Origin: Mucilaginibacter hurinus
Lineage (GTDB): Bacteria; Bacteroidota; Bacteroidia; Sphingobacteriales; Sphingobacteriaceae
Assembly (NCBI RefSeq): GCF_003324525.1
Contig: NZ_QGDC01000006.1
Coordinates: forward strand, 124,001 to 188,000
Reading direction: 5' to 3'
Length of the DNA stretch: 64,000 nucleotides
The notes beneath the pieces are model-generated. The model was not told where the DNA came from. It made no database searches and was given only the letters and a program-made list of their open reading frames with translations. Shown in pieces: positions 17,197 through 24,581 of this stretch. The stretch's first letter is position 1, and every line of letters begins with the position of its first letter. Made by a program: the position numbers and the translations under genes.

Positions 17197-17554
17197 TTTG
17201 TTAATTTTTGTTCCCTTGAAGGGTTGTCTTTGTTGTTTATGATAATAGCTTGTGTCGGCTTTGGTACGGGGCGCCTCCGTAACAAAACCTTGTTTGAAAG
17301 CCATAACGAACGTTTTTTGGCATACGCTACAACCAGCGTCAAAAAAATACAAGAAAAATCGTGTTAGTGTAATGATCGTATAAAAGCAATAATGTATCGC
17401 TAATCTTATAATAGCTGTAACTGTTTTTGATGTTTTAAGAACCGGGCTTAGTGTATTGAGATGCGAAAAAAAAATAACTGGATTTTGGGGAATGGAACAA
17501 ATAAAAAGCCCCATGTTTATCACACAGGGCTTTTAATATCAAATAAATAGCTGC
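17197..17554. other. 358-base spacer between lipoprotein paralogues 2 and 3
   Basis: I see no gene here. The reading frame open across it is only an upstream extension of paralogue 2. It contains the terminator of paralogue 3 at 17504-17534 and a stretch of otherwise unremarkable AT-rich sequence in which the promoter of paralogue 2 should lie; I could not find a good TAnnTTTG box. Confidence 0.6.
17504..17534 (-). terminator. Terminator after lipoprotein paralogue 3
   Basis: AAAAGCCC and GGGCTTTT form an 8-base-pair stem with a 15-base loop, 20 bases beyond the stop at 17555; minus strand ends in T-rich sequence. Confidence 0.8.
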
Positions 17555-18253
17555 CTATTTTATATTATAGTCAATCAATTCAGATACACTTTCTTCCCCG
17601 TCAATATTGCCGGTTGTTGATATAACACCTATGTTTTTAGCGGTCAGAAATTCAAGTGAAACTTTAGTGGTGTAGCTATCGCCTGTTTTAACCTGAAGTT
17701 CTACTTTCGAATGAATTACATCATTATAAGTTTTTCCGTGTAAGGTTTTGCTTAGCCCTTTTTCAATAGTTGTGGTTTTAACCTGTCCTTCTAAATTAGT
17801 GCCGTCTTCTTTAAAAGATATTTTTTCCGTCCAGGCTTCACCTACAGCTTTATCCAAGTTAAGATAACCAATTTCTATACGGTTATATTCATCTTCATAA
17901 AAGGAGCTATATATGTTGTTATTAAATCCTATATATGTTTCGTCGCCGGCGGGGCCCTCGTTAATTTTAAGTTTGCTTACGCTTGCAGATTCCGGCATCA
18001 CCATTTCTTTAGATATCAAAACGTGGAAGGTTTTGCCATTGAAGGTTCTTGTATCTCCTGTCATTTTGTTCAAAATGGTATCGGCTTCCGCCGTTTCGCC
18101 ACTTCCATCTACCACCCGGTATTTCCAGGTAGAGCCGGATGTGAAAGGCTGATAAGGGCTATCCGGCTGGGGATTAGGTTTGTTTTTGTCTTTTTTACAT
18201 GCCGCAAAAAATAAAACGGTTAAAGCAAATACTGATAATAATAGTTTTTTCAT
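17555..18253 (-). CDS. Lipoprotein, paralogue 3 of a tandem family
   Basis: A 232-residue lipoprotein with lipobox FAAC followed by KKDKNKP. It is clearly homologous to the 16543-17196 product along the whole length: YQPFTSGSTWKYR, RTFNGKTFHVL, YIGFNNNIYS, AVGEAWTE, TIEKGLSKT, YNDVIHSKVELQVK and FLTAKNIGVI. This copy has the best promoter of the three and its own terminator, so the copies are separate transcription units. Function unknown. Confidence 0.8.
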   Translation of the reverse strand: MKKLLLSVFALTVLFFAACKKDKNKPNPQPDSPYQPFTSGSTWKYRVVDGSGETAEADTILNKMTGDTRTFNGKTFHVLISKEMVMPESASVSKLKINEGPAGDETYIGFNNNIYSSFYEDEYNRIEIGYLNLDKAVGEAWTEKISFKEDGTNLEGQVKTTTIEKGLSKTLHGKTYNDVIHSKVELQVKTGDSYTTKVSLEFLTAKNIGVISTTGNIDGEESVSELIDYNIK

Positions 18254-18312
18254 GAATGTTAGTTTGGGTTTGATAAGTTAACTCTGGTTATTTAAAACAT
18301 TTAAAATTAGCG

Positions 18313-18344
18313 CAAAGGTATAATTGATCCCGTATTCATATCAA
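18313..18344 (-). promoter_or_regulatory. Promoter of lipoprotein paralogue 3
   Basis: On the minus strand TTG (18342-18344), 21 bases, then TACCTTTG (18313-18320). Both boxes and the spacing fit the Bacteroidota consensus; the leader is about 55 bases. Confidence 0.75.
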
Positions 18345-18398
18345 ATTCCTTTAAATTTCTGGCGCTGAATAATCTTCATAATCAATGTGTAAAATCCC

Positions 18399-18428
18399 TT
18401 GTACATTATTGAAAAAACCGTATCTTTG
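18399..18428 (+). promoter_or_regulatory. Promoter of the rplM-rpsI-rpsB unit
   Basis: TTG (18399-18401), 19 bases, then TATCTTTG (18421-18428): an almost ideal Bacteroidota promoter. The leader to the GTG at 18483 is about 50 bases and begins near a small CCCG/CGGG hairpin. Confidence 0.85.
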
Positions 18429-18482
18429 CAGTCCCGAAAATGCGGGGTATAATAAACGTTTAATTAATTTAATTTTAAGCAA

Positions 18483-18920
18483 GTGAATACGTTAAGTTAC
18501 AAAACTGTCTCGGCCAACAAAAAAACCGTTAACAAGGAATGGGTTGTTGTTGACGCACAAGGCGAGATATTGGGGCGCTTGTCTTCTAAGATCGCTATGA
18601 TCATCAGGGGAAAAAACAAGCCAGGATTTACCCCAAACGTAGACTGCGGTGATAACGTAATTGTTATTAATGCAGACAAGGTAAAGTTAACCGGAAACAA
18701 GTTTAGCGATAAACAGTATGTTTCATACACCGGGTATCCGGGCGGTCAGCGCTTCATTTCTCCTAAGGAGTTAATGGCAAAACATCCAACACGTGTAATT
18801 GAAAAAGCCGTGCGTGGTATGTTACCTAAAAATCGTTTGGGCAAAGCATTGTTTGGCAATTTGCATGTATATGCAGGTGCTGAGCATCCACATGCCGCTC
18901 AAAACCCAAAAGCCATTTAA
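18483..18920 (+). CDS. rplM: 50S ribosomal protein L13
   Basis: A 145-residue L13 starting with GTG (MNTLSYKTVSA). Family blocks WVVVDAQGEILGRLSSKIA, VDCGDNVIVINADKV, YVSYTGYPGG and AVRGMLPKNRLG are intact. No Shine-Dalgarno is visible; the strong promoter and the order rplM-rpsI-rpsB-tsf are usual in this phylum. Confidence 0.98.
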   Translation: MNTLSYKTVSANKKTVNKEWVVVDAQGEILGRLSSKIAMIIRGKNKPGFTPNVDCGDNVIVINADKVKLTGNKFSDKQYVSYTGYPGGQRFISPKELMAKHPTRVIEKAVRGMLPKNRLGKALFGNLHVYAGAEHPHAAQNPKAI

Positions 18921-18946
18921 TTTTTTAATTCAAAAGGAGAAAAGAA

Positions 18947-19333
18947 ATGCCAACAACAAACACTTCAGGCAGAAGAAAAACAGCCGTTGCCCGCATTTAC
19001 CTTAACGAAGGTAGCGGCGCCATTATCGTAAACGGTAAAGATTACAAAGAGTACTTCCCAACATTGCCACTACAGTACATAGTAACCCAGTCAACAGAAG
19101 TTGCGGGTGTAGCTGGCCAGTATGATGTTAAAGTTAACGTAGCCGGTGGCGGTGTTAAAGGACAGGCAGAGGCCGTTCGTTTAGCTATTGCTAAAGCTAT
19201 TGTTGAACTTGACGCTGAAAAGAAACCGGCACTGCGTGCCAAAGGTTTGATGACCCGCGACGACCGTATGGTTGAGCGTAAAAAACCAGGACGCAGGAAA
19301 GCAAGGAAGAAATTTCAATTCAGTAAACGTTAA
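18947..19333 (+). CDS. rpsI: 30S ribosomal protein S9
   Basis: A 128-residue S9. N-terminal TSGRRKTAVARIYL, the glycine-rich AGGGVKGQAEAVRLAIAKA and the basic C-terminus KKPGRRKARKKFQFSKR, which reaches the P-site tRNA, are all present. An AGGAGA sequence precedes the ATG. It lies 26 bases after rplM and is co-transcribed. Confidence 0.98.
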   Translation: MPTTNTSGRRKTAVARIYLNEGSGAIIVNGKDYKEYFPTLPLQYIVTQSTEVAGVAGQYDVKVNVAGGGVKGQAEAVRLAIAKAIVELDAEKKPALRAKGLMTRDDRMVERKKPGRRKARKKFQFSKR

Positions 19334-19352
19334 TTTTAAGGAGGACTCAACA

Positions 19353-20219
19353 ATGGCTAGAACAACATATCAGGATTTACTGGATGCAGGTGTACACTTT
19401 GGTCACCTTACCCGCAAATGGGACCCGAAAATGGCTCAGTACATTTTCATGGAGCGCAACGGTATCCACATTATCGATTTAAATAAAACCTTAACTAAGG
19501 TTGAAGAAGCTGCATCAGCTATAAAACAAATTGTAAAATCAGGACGTAAAGTTTTGTTTGTTGCTACGAAGAAACAAGCAAAAGACATCGTTGCTGAACA
19601 GGCAAAATCAGTGAACATGCCTTTCGTAACCGAGCGTTGGTTGGGTGGCATGCTAACTAACTTCGCTACCGTTCGCAAGTCAATCAAAAAGATGTCAAAC
19701 ATCGATAAATTGACTAAAGATGGTACTTACAGCAATCTTTCAAAAAAGGAAAGGCTGATGATACAGCGTGAGCGTGTAAAGCTTGAAACGTTACTGGGCG
19801 GTATTGCCGACCTGAACCGTTTACCTGCAGCGCTTTTCCTGATCGACGTTAAGAAAGAACATATCGCGGTTTCTGAAGCGCTGAAGTTAAATATACCAAC
19901 CTTTGCGATGGTTGATACTAACTCTGATCCTTCAAACATCGATTTCCCTATCCCGGCGAATGATGATGCAACTAAATCTATCTCTTTGATCACTTCAATA
20001 GTTATCAAAGCTATTGAAGAAGGTTTAGATGAGCGCAAACGCGAAAAAGAGGATGAAGCTGAAAAAGAAGCTGCTGCTGCAAAAGCAAAAGCTGACAGCC
20101 CTGAGGCTGCCGCAGCTGGCGCATCTGCCGAAGGCGGTAAACGCAAAAGGGTAACAGCAGAAGCAGAAGCTACTGCGGTTGAGCCTGAAGCTCCGGCTGC
20201 TGAAAGCACTGAGGAATAA
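19353..20219 (+). CDS. rpsB: 30S ribosomal protein S2
   Basis: A 288-residue S2. The start at 19353 (MARTTYQDLLDAGVHFGH) is fixed by AAGGAGG at 19338-19344. Core motifs KWDPKMAQYIF, TERWLGGMLTNF and PTFAMVDTNSDP are intact. From about residue 225 there is a low-complexity tail rich in Ala and Glu (AEKEAAAAKAKAD, then EAEATAVEPEAPAAE) beyond the conserved core; such tails occur in Bacteroidota S2. It is 19 bases after rpsI. Confidence 0.98.
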   Translation: MARTTYQDLLDAGVHFGHLTRKWDPKMAQYIFMERNGIHIIDLNKTLTKVEEAASAIKQIVKSGRKVLFVATKKQAKDIVAEQAKSVNMPFVTERWLGGMLTNFATVRKSIKKMSNIDKLTKDGTYSNLSKKERLMIQRERVKLETLLGGIADLNRLPAALFLIDVKKEHIAVSEALKLNIPTFAMVDTNSDPSNIDFPIPANDDATKSISLITSIVIKAIEEGLDERKREKEDEAEKEAAAAKAKADSPEAAAAGASAEGGKRKRVTAEAEATAVEPEAPAAESTEE

Positions 20220-20225
20220 TTTTTG

Positions 20226-20283
20226 AGTTGCATGTTGTGAGTTACCGGTTGTAAGTACTGCCTGCAACTCACAACCTGCAACT
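20226..20283. repeat. Intergenic palindrome between rpsB and tsf
   Basis: GTTGCATGTTGTGAGTT at 20227-20243 pairs with AACTCACAACCTGCAAC at 20266-20282 with one mismatch, leaving a 22-base loop that itself holds related GTTGTAAGT and TGCAACT pieces. It is followed by no T run, so it is not a normal terminator. It looks like a dispersed REP-type repeat of the kind common between Bacteroidota genes. Confidence 0.7.
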
Positions 20284-20309
20284 TTCAACTTTTAAAAAAA
20301 TATAACAAA

Positions 20310-21161
20310 ATGTCTACAGTACAAATATCTGCATCTGATGTAAATAAACTGCGCCAGCAAACAGGCGCCGGCATGATGGATTGCAAAAAGGCTTTAACTG
20401 AAACCAATGGTGATTTTGAAGCTGCTATTGATTTTTTAAGGAAAAAAGGCGCTAAAGTAGCAGCAAGCCGCCAGGACCGCGAGTCAAACGAAGGTGTTGT
20501 TATTGCACGTGCTTCGGCTGACGGCAAAAAAGGCATTATTGTTGAAGTAAATTGCGAAACTGACTTTGTGGCTAAAAACGCTGAGTTTGTTGCCTTTGCT
20601 AACGCTATAGCTAATGCTGCTGTTGAAAAAACTCCGGCGTCGGTTGAAGACTTATTAAAACTTGAAATTGATACCGAAGTATCACGCATATCTATCGGCG
20701 AGGCTATTACAGACCGTACCGGTAAAATTGGCGAGAAAATAGGTGTATCTAAATATGAAGTTGTTGAAGCTGAAAAAGTTGTTGCCTATATACATGGCAA
20801 CTTCCGCCTGGCTGTGTTGGTTGGTTTAAGTGCTAATGTAGATGGTGCTGATGAAGCGGGCAAAGACGTAGCAATGCAAATTGCTGCCATGAACCCTGTA
20901 GCAATTGATAAAGATGGCGTAGACGCTACTACCATTGAGCGTGAACTGGCTATTGCTAAAGATCAAATACGTGCCGAAGGTAAACCGGAAGAAATGGTTG
21001 AAAAGATCGCTGCCGGTAAACTGAACAAATTCTACAAAGATTCAACTTTGTTAAACCAGGAATTTGTGAAAGATCCTTCAAAAAATATTTCGCAGTTTTT
21101 AGCAACTGTGGAAAAAGGCCTAACAGTAACCGCCTTTAAACGAGTTGCTTTAGGAGCATAA
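20310..21161 (+). CDS. tsf: Elongation factor Ts
   Basis: A 283-residue nucleotide exchange factor for EF-Tu. The N-terminal UBA-like domain has VNKLRQQTGAGMMDCKKAL near 11, followed by the core motif VEVNCETDFVAKNAEF near 76. The C-terminal coiled region and the closing FKRVALGA are present. It follows rpsB in the usual order and is closed by a strong terminator. Confidence 0.98.
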   Translation: MSTVQISASDVNKLRQQTGAGMMDCKKALTETNGDFEAAIDFLRKKGAKVAASRQDRESNEGVVIARASADGKKGIIVEVNCETDFVAKNAEFVAFANAIANAAVEKTPASVEDLLKLEIDTEVSRISIGEAITDRTGKIGEKIGVSKYEVVEAEKVVAYIHGNFRLAVLVGLSANVDGADEAGKDVAMQIAAMNPVAIDKDGVDATTIERELAIAKDQIRAEGKPEEMVEKIAAGKLNKFYKDSTLLNQEFVKDPSKNISQFLATVEKGLTVTAFKRVALGA

Positions 21162-21170
21162 ATTATTTAT

Positions 21171-21201
21171 CCCCCTCGCTAAAACGAGGGGGATTTTTTT
21201 T
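21171..21201 (+). terminator. Rho-independent terminator after tsf
   Basis: CCCCCTCG and CGAGGGGG form an 8-base-pair stem with a six-base loop, followed by an A and a run of eight T. It closes the ribosomal protein unit. Confidence 0.95.
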
Positions 21202-21274
21202 GTAATCTTAAATCGTTTGCGAGATTATCAATCCGTGGAACTACGAAAGATTAATGACATAAAAGAGGATGTAA

Positions 21275-21338
21275 TCCTGAACATGTCAAAGGGCATGCGT
21301 GAGGTGTTTGCACACATGTTTCGATAAGTTCAGCAGGA
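21275..21338. repeat. REP-like imperfect palindrome, type 'TTCAG'
   Basis: TCCTGAACATGTCAAAG at the left end is an imperfect inverted copy of TTTCGATAAGTTCAGCAGGA at the right end, with CATG pairs inside. The right arm resembles a widespread intergenic repeat of the 'TTCGACAAGCTCAG' type that I know from many bacterial genomes. Confidence 0.55.
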
Positions 21339-21352
21339 CAACCAGAATTATA

Positions 21353-21433
21353 CGTCGCGGGTAAAAACAAGGCAATCTTTTAAGCTTATTCATTTGCTTG
21401 TCTGAAAAGATTGCTCCGTTACCCGCAAAGACG
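21353..21433. repeat. REP-like long palindrome in front of nagA
   Basis: A nested hairpin of about 26 base pairs: CGTC with GACG, GCGGGTAA (21357-21364) with TTACCCGC (21419-21426), GCAATCTTTT (21372-21381) with AAAAGATTGC (21405-21414), then AAGC with GCTT. The inverse strand reads like the common intergenic 'CGTCATTGCGAGG...AGCAATC' repeats. It ends 10 bases before the nagA ATG and so would be part of its leader. Confidence 0.75.
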
Positions 21434-21443
21434 AGAAAGAGAA

Positions 21444-22565
21444 ATGAAAATTGCCTTAACTAACATAAAACTGATAAACAACGGTATCATTACCGAAGGT
21501 GAGGCAGTTTTAATGGAGGGCGGTAAAATAACCGGCGTGGTTACCCAAACTGAAATACCCGGTGACTTTGAAATAAAAGATATTAATGGCAATTACCTGG
21601 CTCCCGGCTTAATTGACCTGCAGGTATATGGCAGCGGCGGCAAACTGTTTAGCGGCAATCCTTCGGTTGGGGCTTTGGAACAAATGGAGAACGACTTTAT
21701 TGACCAGGGTACAACCGGTTTTTTTGCTACGACGGCCACTAATCATAAAAATGTTATTGAGCGTGCCATAGATGCCGGACGCGATTACTACAAACATGCC
21801 ATAGGGGCTTTTTTAGGATTGCATATAGAAGGACCATTTATTAATGCTAAACGCAAAGGCGCACACCCTGAAAATTATATCAAAAAAGCTGCTATCGGCG
21901 AAGTAAAGAGCTGGGTACAGCGTGGTAAAGGGGTGATCAAAATGATGACCATAGCGCCGGAATTGCAAGATATGGAAGTAATTGACTACCTGCTTTCGCA
22001 GGATATTATTCTTTCTGCCGGACACAGCGACGCTACTTACCAACAGGCGTCGTTATTTTTTGATAACAAGATTAACGCAGCTACCCATTTATACAATGCT
22101 ATGCAGCCTATGCTGCACCGGGGCGAGCCGGGCATTGTACCTGCTATTTTCGAAAAAAAGCCGTACACTAGTATAGTGCCTGATGGTATACATGTAAGCT
22201 ACCCTATGTTAGCATTAGGCAAGCAGTTGCTGCGCGATAAGCTATTTATAATAACCGATGCCGTTACCGAAACAACGGAGGGCGAACACCGGCACAAACT
22301 GAATGGTGACCATTACGTAATGAATGGTACAATTTCCGGATCGGCTTTAACTATGCTTAAAGGGGTGGCCAATTGTGTTAAACATGCCGGCATTGAACTT
22401 GCCGAGGCCATAAACATGGCGTCACTATATCCCGCAAAATTAGCATCTCTAAAAACAAAAGGTAAAATTGAGGCCGGCTATGATGCGGACATATTAATAT
22501 TTAATGATAAGTTTACACCCGTGGCTACAATTTTGAGGGGTGAGATAACCGAGCAAACAAATTAA
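21444..22565 (+). CDS. nagA: N-acetylglucosamine-6-phosphate deacetylase
   Basis: A 373-residue metal-dependent amidohydrolase that converts GlcNAc-6-P to GlcN-6-P in amino-sugar recycling. Motifs: APGLIDLQVYGSGG near 52, GLHIEGPFINAKRKGAHP near 126, LSAGHSDATYQQ near 191, ATHLYNAMQPMLHRGEPG near 211 and IITDAVTETTEG near 268. The ATG at 21444 gives the normal N-terminus; an upstream TTG frame would start inside the palindrome. It is 26 bases before pyrH. Confidence 0.95.
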   Translation: MKIALTNIKLINNGIITEGEAVLMEGGKITGVVTQTEIPGDFEIKDINGNYLAPGLIDLQVYGSGGKLFSGNPSVGALEQMENDFIDQGTTGFFATTATNHKNVIERAIDAGRDYYKHAIGAFLGLHIEGPFINAKRKGAHPENYIKKAAIGEVKSWVQRGKGVIKMMTIAPELQDMEVIDYLLSQDIILSAGHSDATYQQASLFFDNKINAATHLYNAMQPMLHRGEPGIVPAIFEKKPYTSIVPDGIHVSYPMLALGKQLLRDKLFIITDAVTETTEGEHRHKLNGDHYVMNGTISGSALTMLKGVANCVKHAGIELAEAINMASLYPAKLASLKTKGKIEAGYDADILIFNDKFTPVATILRGEITEQTN

Positions 22566-22591
22566 CTGACAAAATCCCATAAAATATCTAC

Positions 22592-23296
22592 ATGAAGTAC
22601 AAAAGAATATTACTTAAGCTTAGCGGCGAATCATTGATGGGCGATAAGCAATATGGCATTGACAATAATCGCGTACAGCAATATGCGCAGGATATTAAAA
22701 CCGTTATTGACGCCGGCATTGAGGTAGCTATAGTAGTAGGCGGGGGCAATATCTTCAGGGGCTTAAGTGCCGAAAAATCCGGAATGGAGCGTGCGCAGGC
22801 CGACTACATGGGCATGCTGGCCACCGTTATAAATTGCATGGCACTGCAAAGCGCTATGGAAGATATAGGTATTGATACACGCCTGCAGTCGGCTATTAAA
22901 ATGGAACAAATATGTGAGCCGTATATCCGCCGGCGGGCCATGGCGCACCTGCAAAGCGGCAAAGTAGTGATTTTTGGCGCGGGCACAGGCAATCCTTACT
23001 TTACAACGGATACGGCAGCCTCTTTGCGTGCTATTGAAATAAAAGCCGATGTGGTGATGAAAGGTACCCGTGTTGATGGTATTTATACTGCTGATCCGGA
23101 GAAAGACCCAACCGCCACCCGTTATGATGAAATATCTTTCCAGGAGGTATATGATAAAGGGTTGAACGTAATGGATATGACGGCGATAACGCTGTGTAAA
23201 GAAAATAAATTACCCATTGTGGTGTTTGACATGAACAAGGAAGGTAATTTCATTAAACTGGCACAAGGTGAGCAAGTGGGTACGGTGGTAAGATAA
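22592..23296 (+). CDS. pyrH: UMP kinase
   Basis: A 234-residue amino-acid-kinase-fold enzyme phosphorylating UMP to UDP. Motifs [14 protein letters not shown] at the start, [12 protein letters not shown] near 48, [17 protein letters not shown] near 131 and [11 protein letters not shown]-like [13 protein letters not shown] near 162 are complete. It is followed by frr, the usual neighbour, after a 135-base gap with unusual structure. Confidence 0.97.
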   Translation: MKYKRILLKLSGESLMGDKQYGIDNNRVQQYAQDIKTVIDAGIEVAIVVGGGNIFRGLSAEKSGMERAQADYMGMLATVINCMALQSAMEDIGIDTRLQSAIKMEQICEPYIRRRAMAHLQSGKVVIFGAGTGNPYFTTDTAASLRAIEIKADVVMKGTRVDGIYTADPEKDPTATRYDEISFQEVYDKGLNVMDMTAITLCKENKLPIVVFDMNKEGNFIKLAQGEQVGTVVR

Positions 23297-23317
23297 AACT
23301 TAACACCGCATGGGTCT

Positions 23318-23395
23318 CGCCAACGTACAGGCATGAACCCCGTCAACTCTATCAGGCGTTGGTGAATCTGTGTGCCGAAAGGGTTGACGCCCTTT
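23318..23395 (+). other. Possible structured RNA between pyrH and frr
   Basis: Three helices can be drawn: A, CGCCAACG (23318-23325) with CGTTGGTG (23357-23364); B, CGTCAACTC (23341-23349) with GGGTTGACG (23381-23389); C, AAAGGG (23378-23383) with CCCTTT (23390-23395), followed by a T-rich stretch. A and B interleave as a pseudoknot, and B and C share bases so they exclude each other. This is hand-drawn; it may also be a dispersed repeat. I recognise no known RNA family. Confidence 0.35.
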
Positions 23396-23407
23396 GATAC
23401 TTTTTAT

Positions 23408-23415
23408 TATTTTTG
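23408..23415 (+). promoter_or_regulatory. Possible -7 promoter box for frr
   Basis: TATTTTTG, 16 bases before the ATG at 23432. The area is T-rich, so a chance match is possible. Confidence 0.4.
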
Positions 23416-23431
23416 TTTAAAATATAACAAG

Positions 23432-23995
23432 ATGAGCGAACTCATTAAAAAGCAAGTAAGCGATGCAAAAGGATTAATGGAAAAAGCCATTGACCATGCA
23501 GATAACGAATTGAATAAAATACGTGCCGGTAAGGCAAGCCCCTCCATGCTTGACGACATTGTGGTTGACTACTATGGTAGCCCTACACCTTTAAGCCAGG
23601 TAGGCAGCGTAAATACGCCTGATGCACGTACCATTGTGGTACAACCATGGGAAAAGTCATTGCTTGGCCCTATTGAAAAGGCTATTATGGAAGCCAATTT
23701 GGGTGTTAACCCCCAAAATGATGGCGTTATTATTCGCATCAATGTTCCGCCGCTTACCGAAGAGCGCCGCCGCGACCTGGTGAAAAAAGCTAAAGCAGAA
23801 GCTGAAAATGGTAAAATTGCCATTCGCAATATCCGCAAAGATGCGAACGAAAAAATAAAAAAGCTGAAGGGCGAAGGCGTTTCGGAAGATGAAATAAAAG
23901 TGGGTGAAGCTGAAGTGCAAAAGTTAACGGATAGCTATATAGTTAAAGTCGACCAGCTTTCTGAAGCTAAGGAAAAAGACATAATGACGGTTTAA
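23432..23995 (+). CDS. frr: Ribosome recycling factor
   Basis: A 187-residue factor that splits post-termination ribosomes with EF-G. The three-helix bundle and the beta/alpha domain are shown by LNKIRAGKASPSMLDDIVVDYYG near 31, VQPWEKSLLGPIEKAI near 72, LTEERRRDLVKKAK near 113 and RNIRKDANEKIKKL near 133. The start at 23432 (MSELIKKQ) is the family's normal one; a GTG 60 bases upstream lies in the structured spacer. Confidence 0.97.
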   Translation: MSELIKKQVSDAKGLMEKAIDHADNELNKIRAGKASPSMLDDIVVDYYGSPTPLSQVGSVNTPDARTIVVQPWEKSLLGPIEKAIMEANLGVNPQNDGVIIRINVPPLTEERRRDLVKKAKAEAENGKIAIRNIRKDANEKIKKLKGEGVSEDEIKVGEAEVQKLTDSYIVKVDQLSEAKEKDIMTV

Positions 23996-24016
23996 CACAA
24001 ACCATTTATCACAAAG

Positions 24017-24045
24017 AGCCATCTACAAAATAGGTGGCTTTTTTA
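24017..24045 (+). terminator. Terminator after frr
   Basis: AGCCATCTA and TAGGTGGCT pair with one G-T pair around five bases, followed by TTTTTTATT. Its T run reaches into the last codons of the convergent gene. Confidence 0.85.
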
Positions 24046-24480
24046 TTGCCTATCAGGCGCTTTTTCTGAAATGCCGGTAAGTAAAATAACGGGATCCTCA
24101 GCGGTGTTTTTATATACAGCGCAAGTTAAATAATATGTATTACCTGTCACAAGGTTTGGATACTTCCCCTTATTAAATTTGTATGCCATATACACACCTA
24201 AGCACCCAGATGGATAAAAGGATATTGCCGACCCTACCCATCCGCAACATTCATGGTAAGTAAAATAATCCTTAAAGCTTAATTTATTTTTATCCGACAG
24301 CTTTTTAAGCTCTTTATGATCGGGTGCTTGGTGAATTGATTGAAGAGAGGCTTTAACTACAATTATAGCCTTGCCGTTTTTGAATTGTATATCACTTAAA
24401 AAATTGCACTCCTTAGGTACTTGCGCCGAGATATTCAAAAAGCCGACTAATAATAACAGGCTGATAATTAGGATTCTCAT
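24043..24480 (-). CDS. Small secreted cysteine-containing protein
   Basis: A 145-residue protein with an N-terminal signal peptide ending NISAQV. The mature part has five cysteines (KECNF, HECCGWVG, SGCLGVY, LTCAVY), which suggests disulphide bonds in the periplasm or outside. I recognise no domain. It converges on frr and overlaps the T-tract of its terminator. Confidence 0.65.
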   Translation of the reverse strand: MRILIISLLLLVGFLNISAQVPKECNFLSDIQFKNGKAIIVVKASLQSIHQAPDHKELKKLSDKNKLSFKDYFTYHECCGWVGSAISFYPSGCLGVYMAYKFNKGKYPNLVTGNTYYLTCAVYKNTAEDPVILLTGISEKAPDRQ

Positions 24481-24567
24481 ACTTAAAAATAGCTATAAAT
24501 ACTTCTTTATAAAAATATTCCTAATGTCATATTAAAAGGGAGCGGGTTTTTACACCATTCCCTTTTT

Positions 24568-24575
24568 TATTTTTG
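24568..24575 (+). promoter_or_regulatory. -7 promoter box directly in front of the ABC exporter
   Basis: TATTTTTG ends six bases before the ATG at 24582, predicting a leaderless or nearly leaderless mRNA. No -33 TTG visible. Confidence 0.5.
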
Positions 24576-24581
24576 TTGATC

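Noticed and set aside
17197-17523. Upstream extension of lipoprotein paralogue 2 by 109 residues
   Set aside because: It would bury the signal peptide and lipobox in the middle of the protein, and the paralogues start at the position I chose.
20025-20288. Phe/Ser/Cys-rich reading frame opposite the end of rpsB
   Set aside because: It is the antisense shadow of the Ala/Glu-rich tail of S2 and of the palindrome; the composition is not protein-like.
23297-23431. Signal recognition particle RNA
   Set aside because: The GAACCCCGTCA stretch resembles the SRP apical hairpin start, but the expected GGAA loop and the long hairpin are missing.
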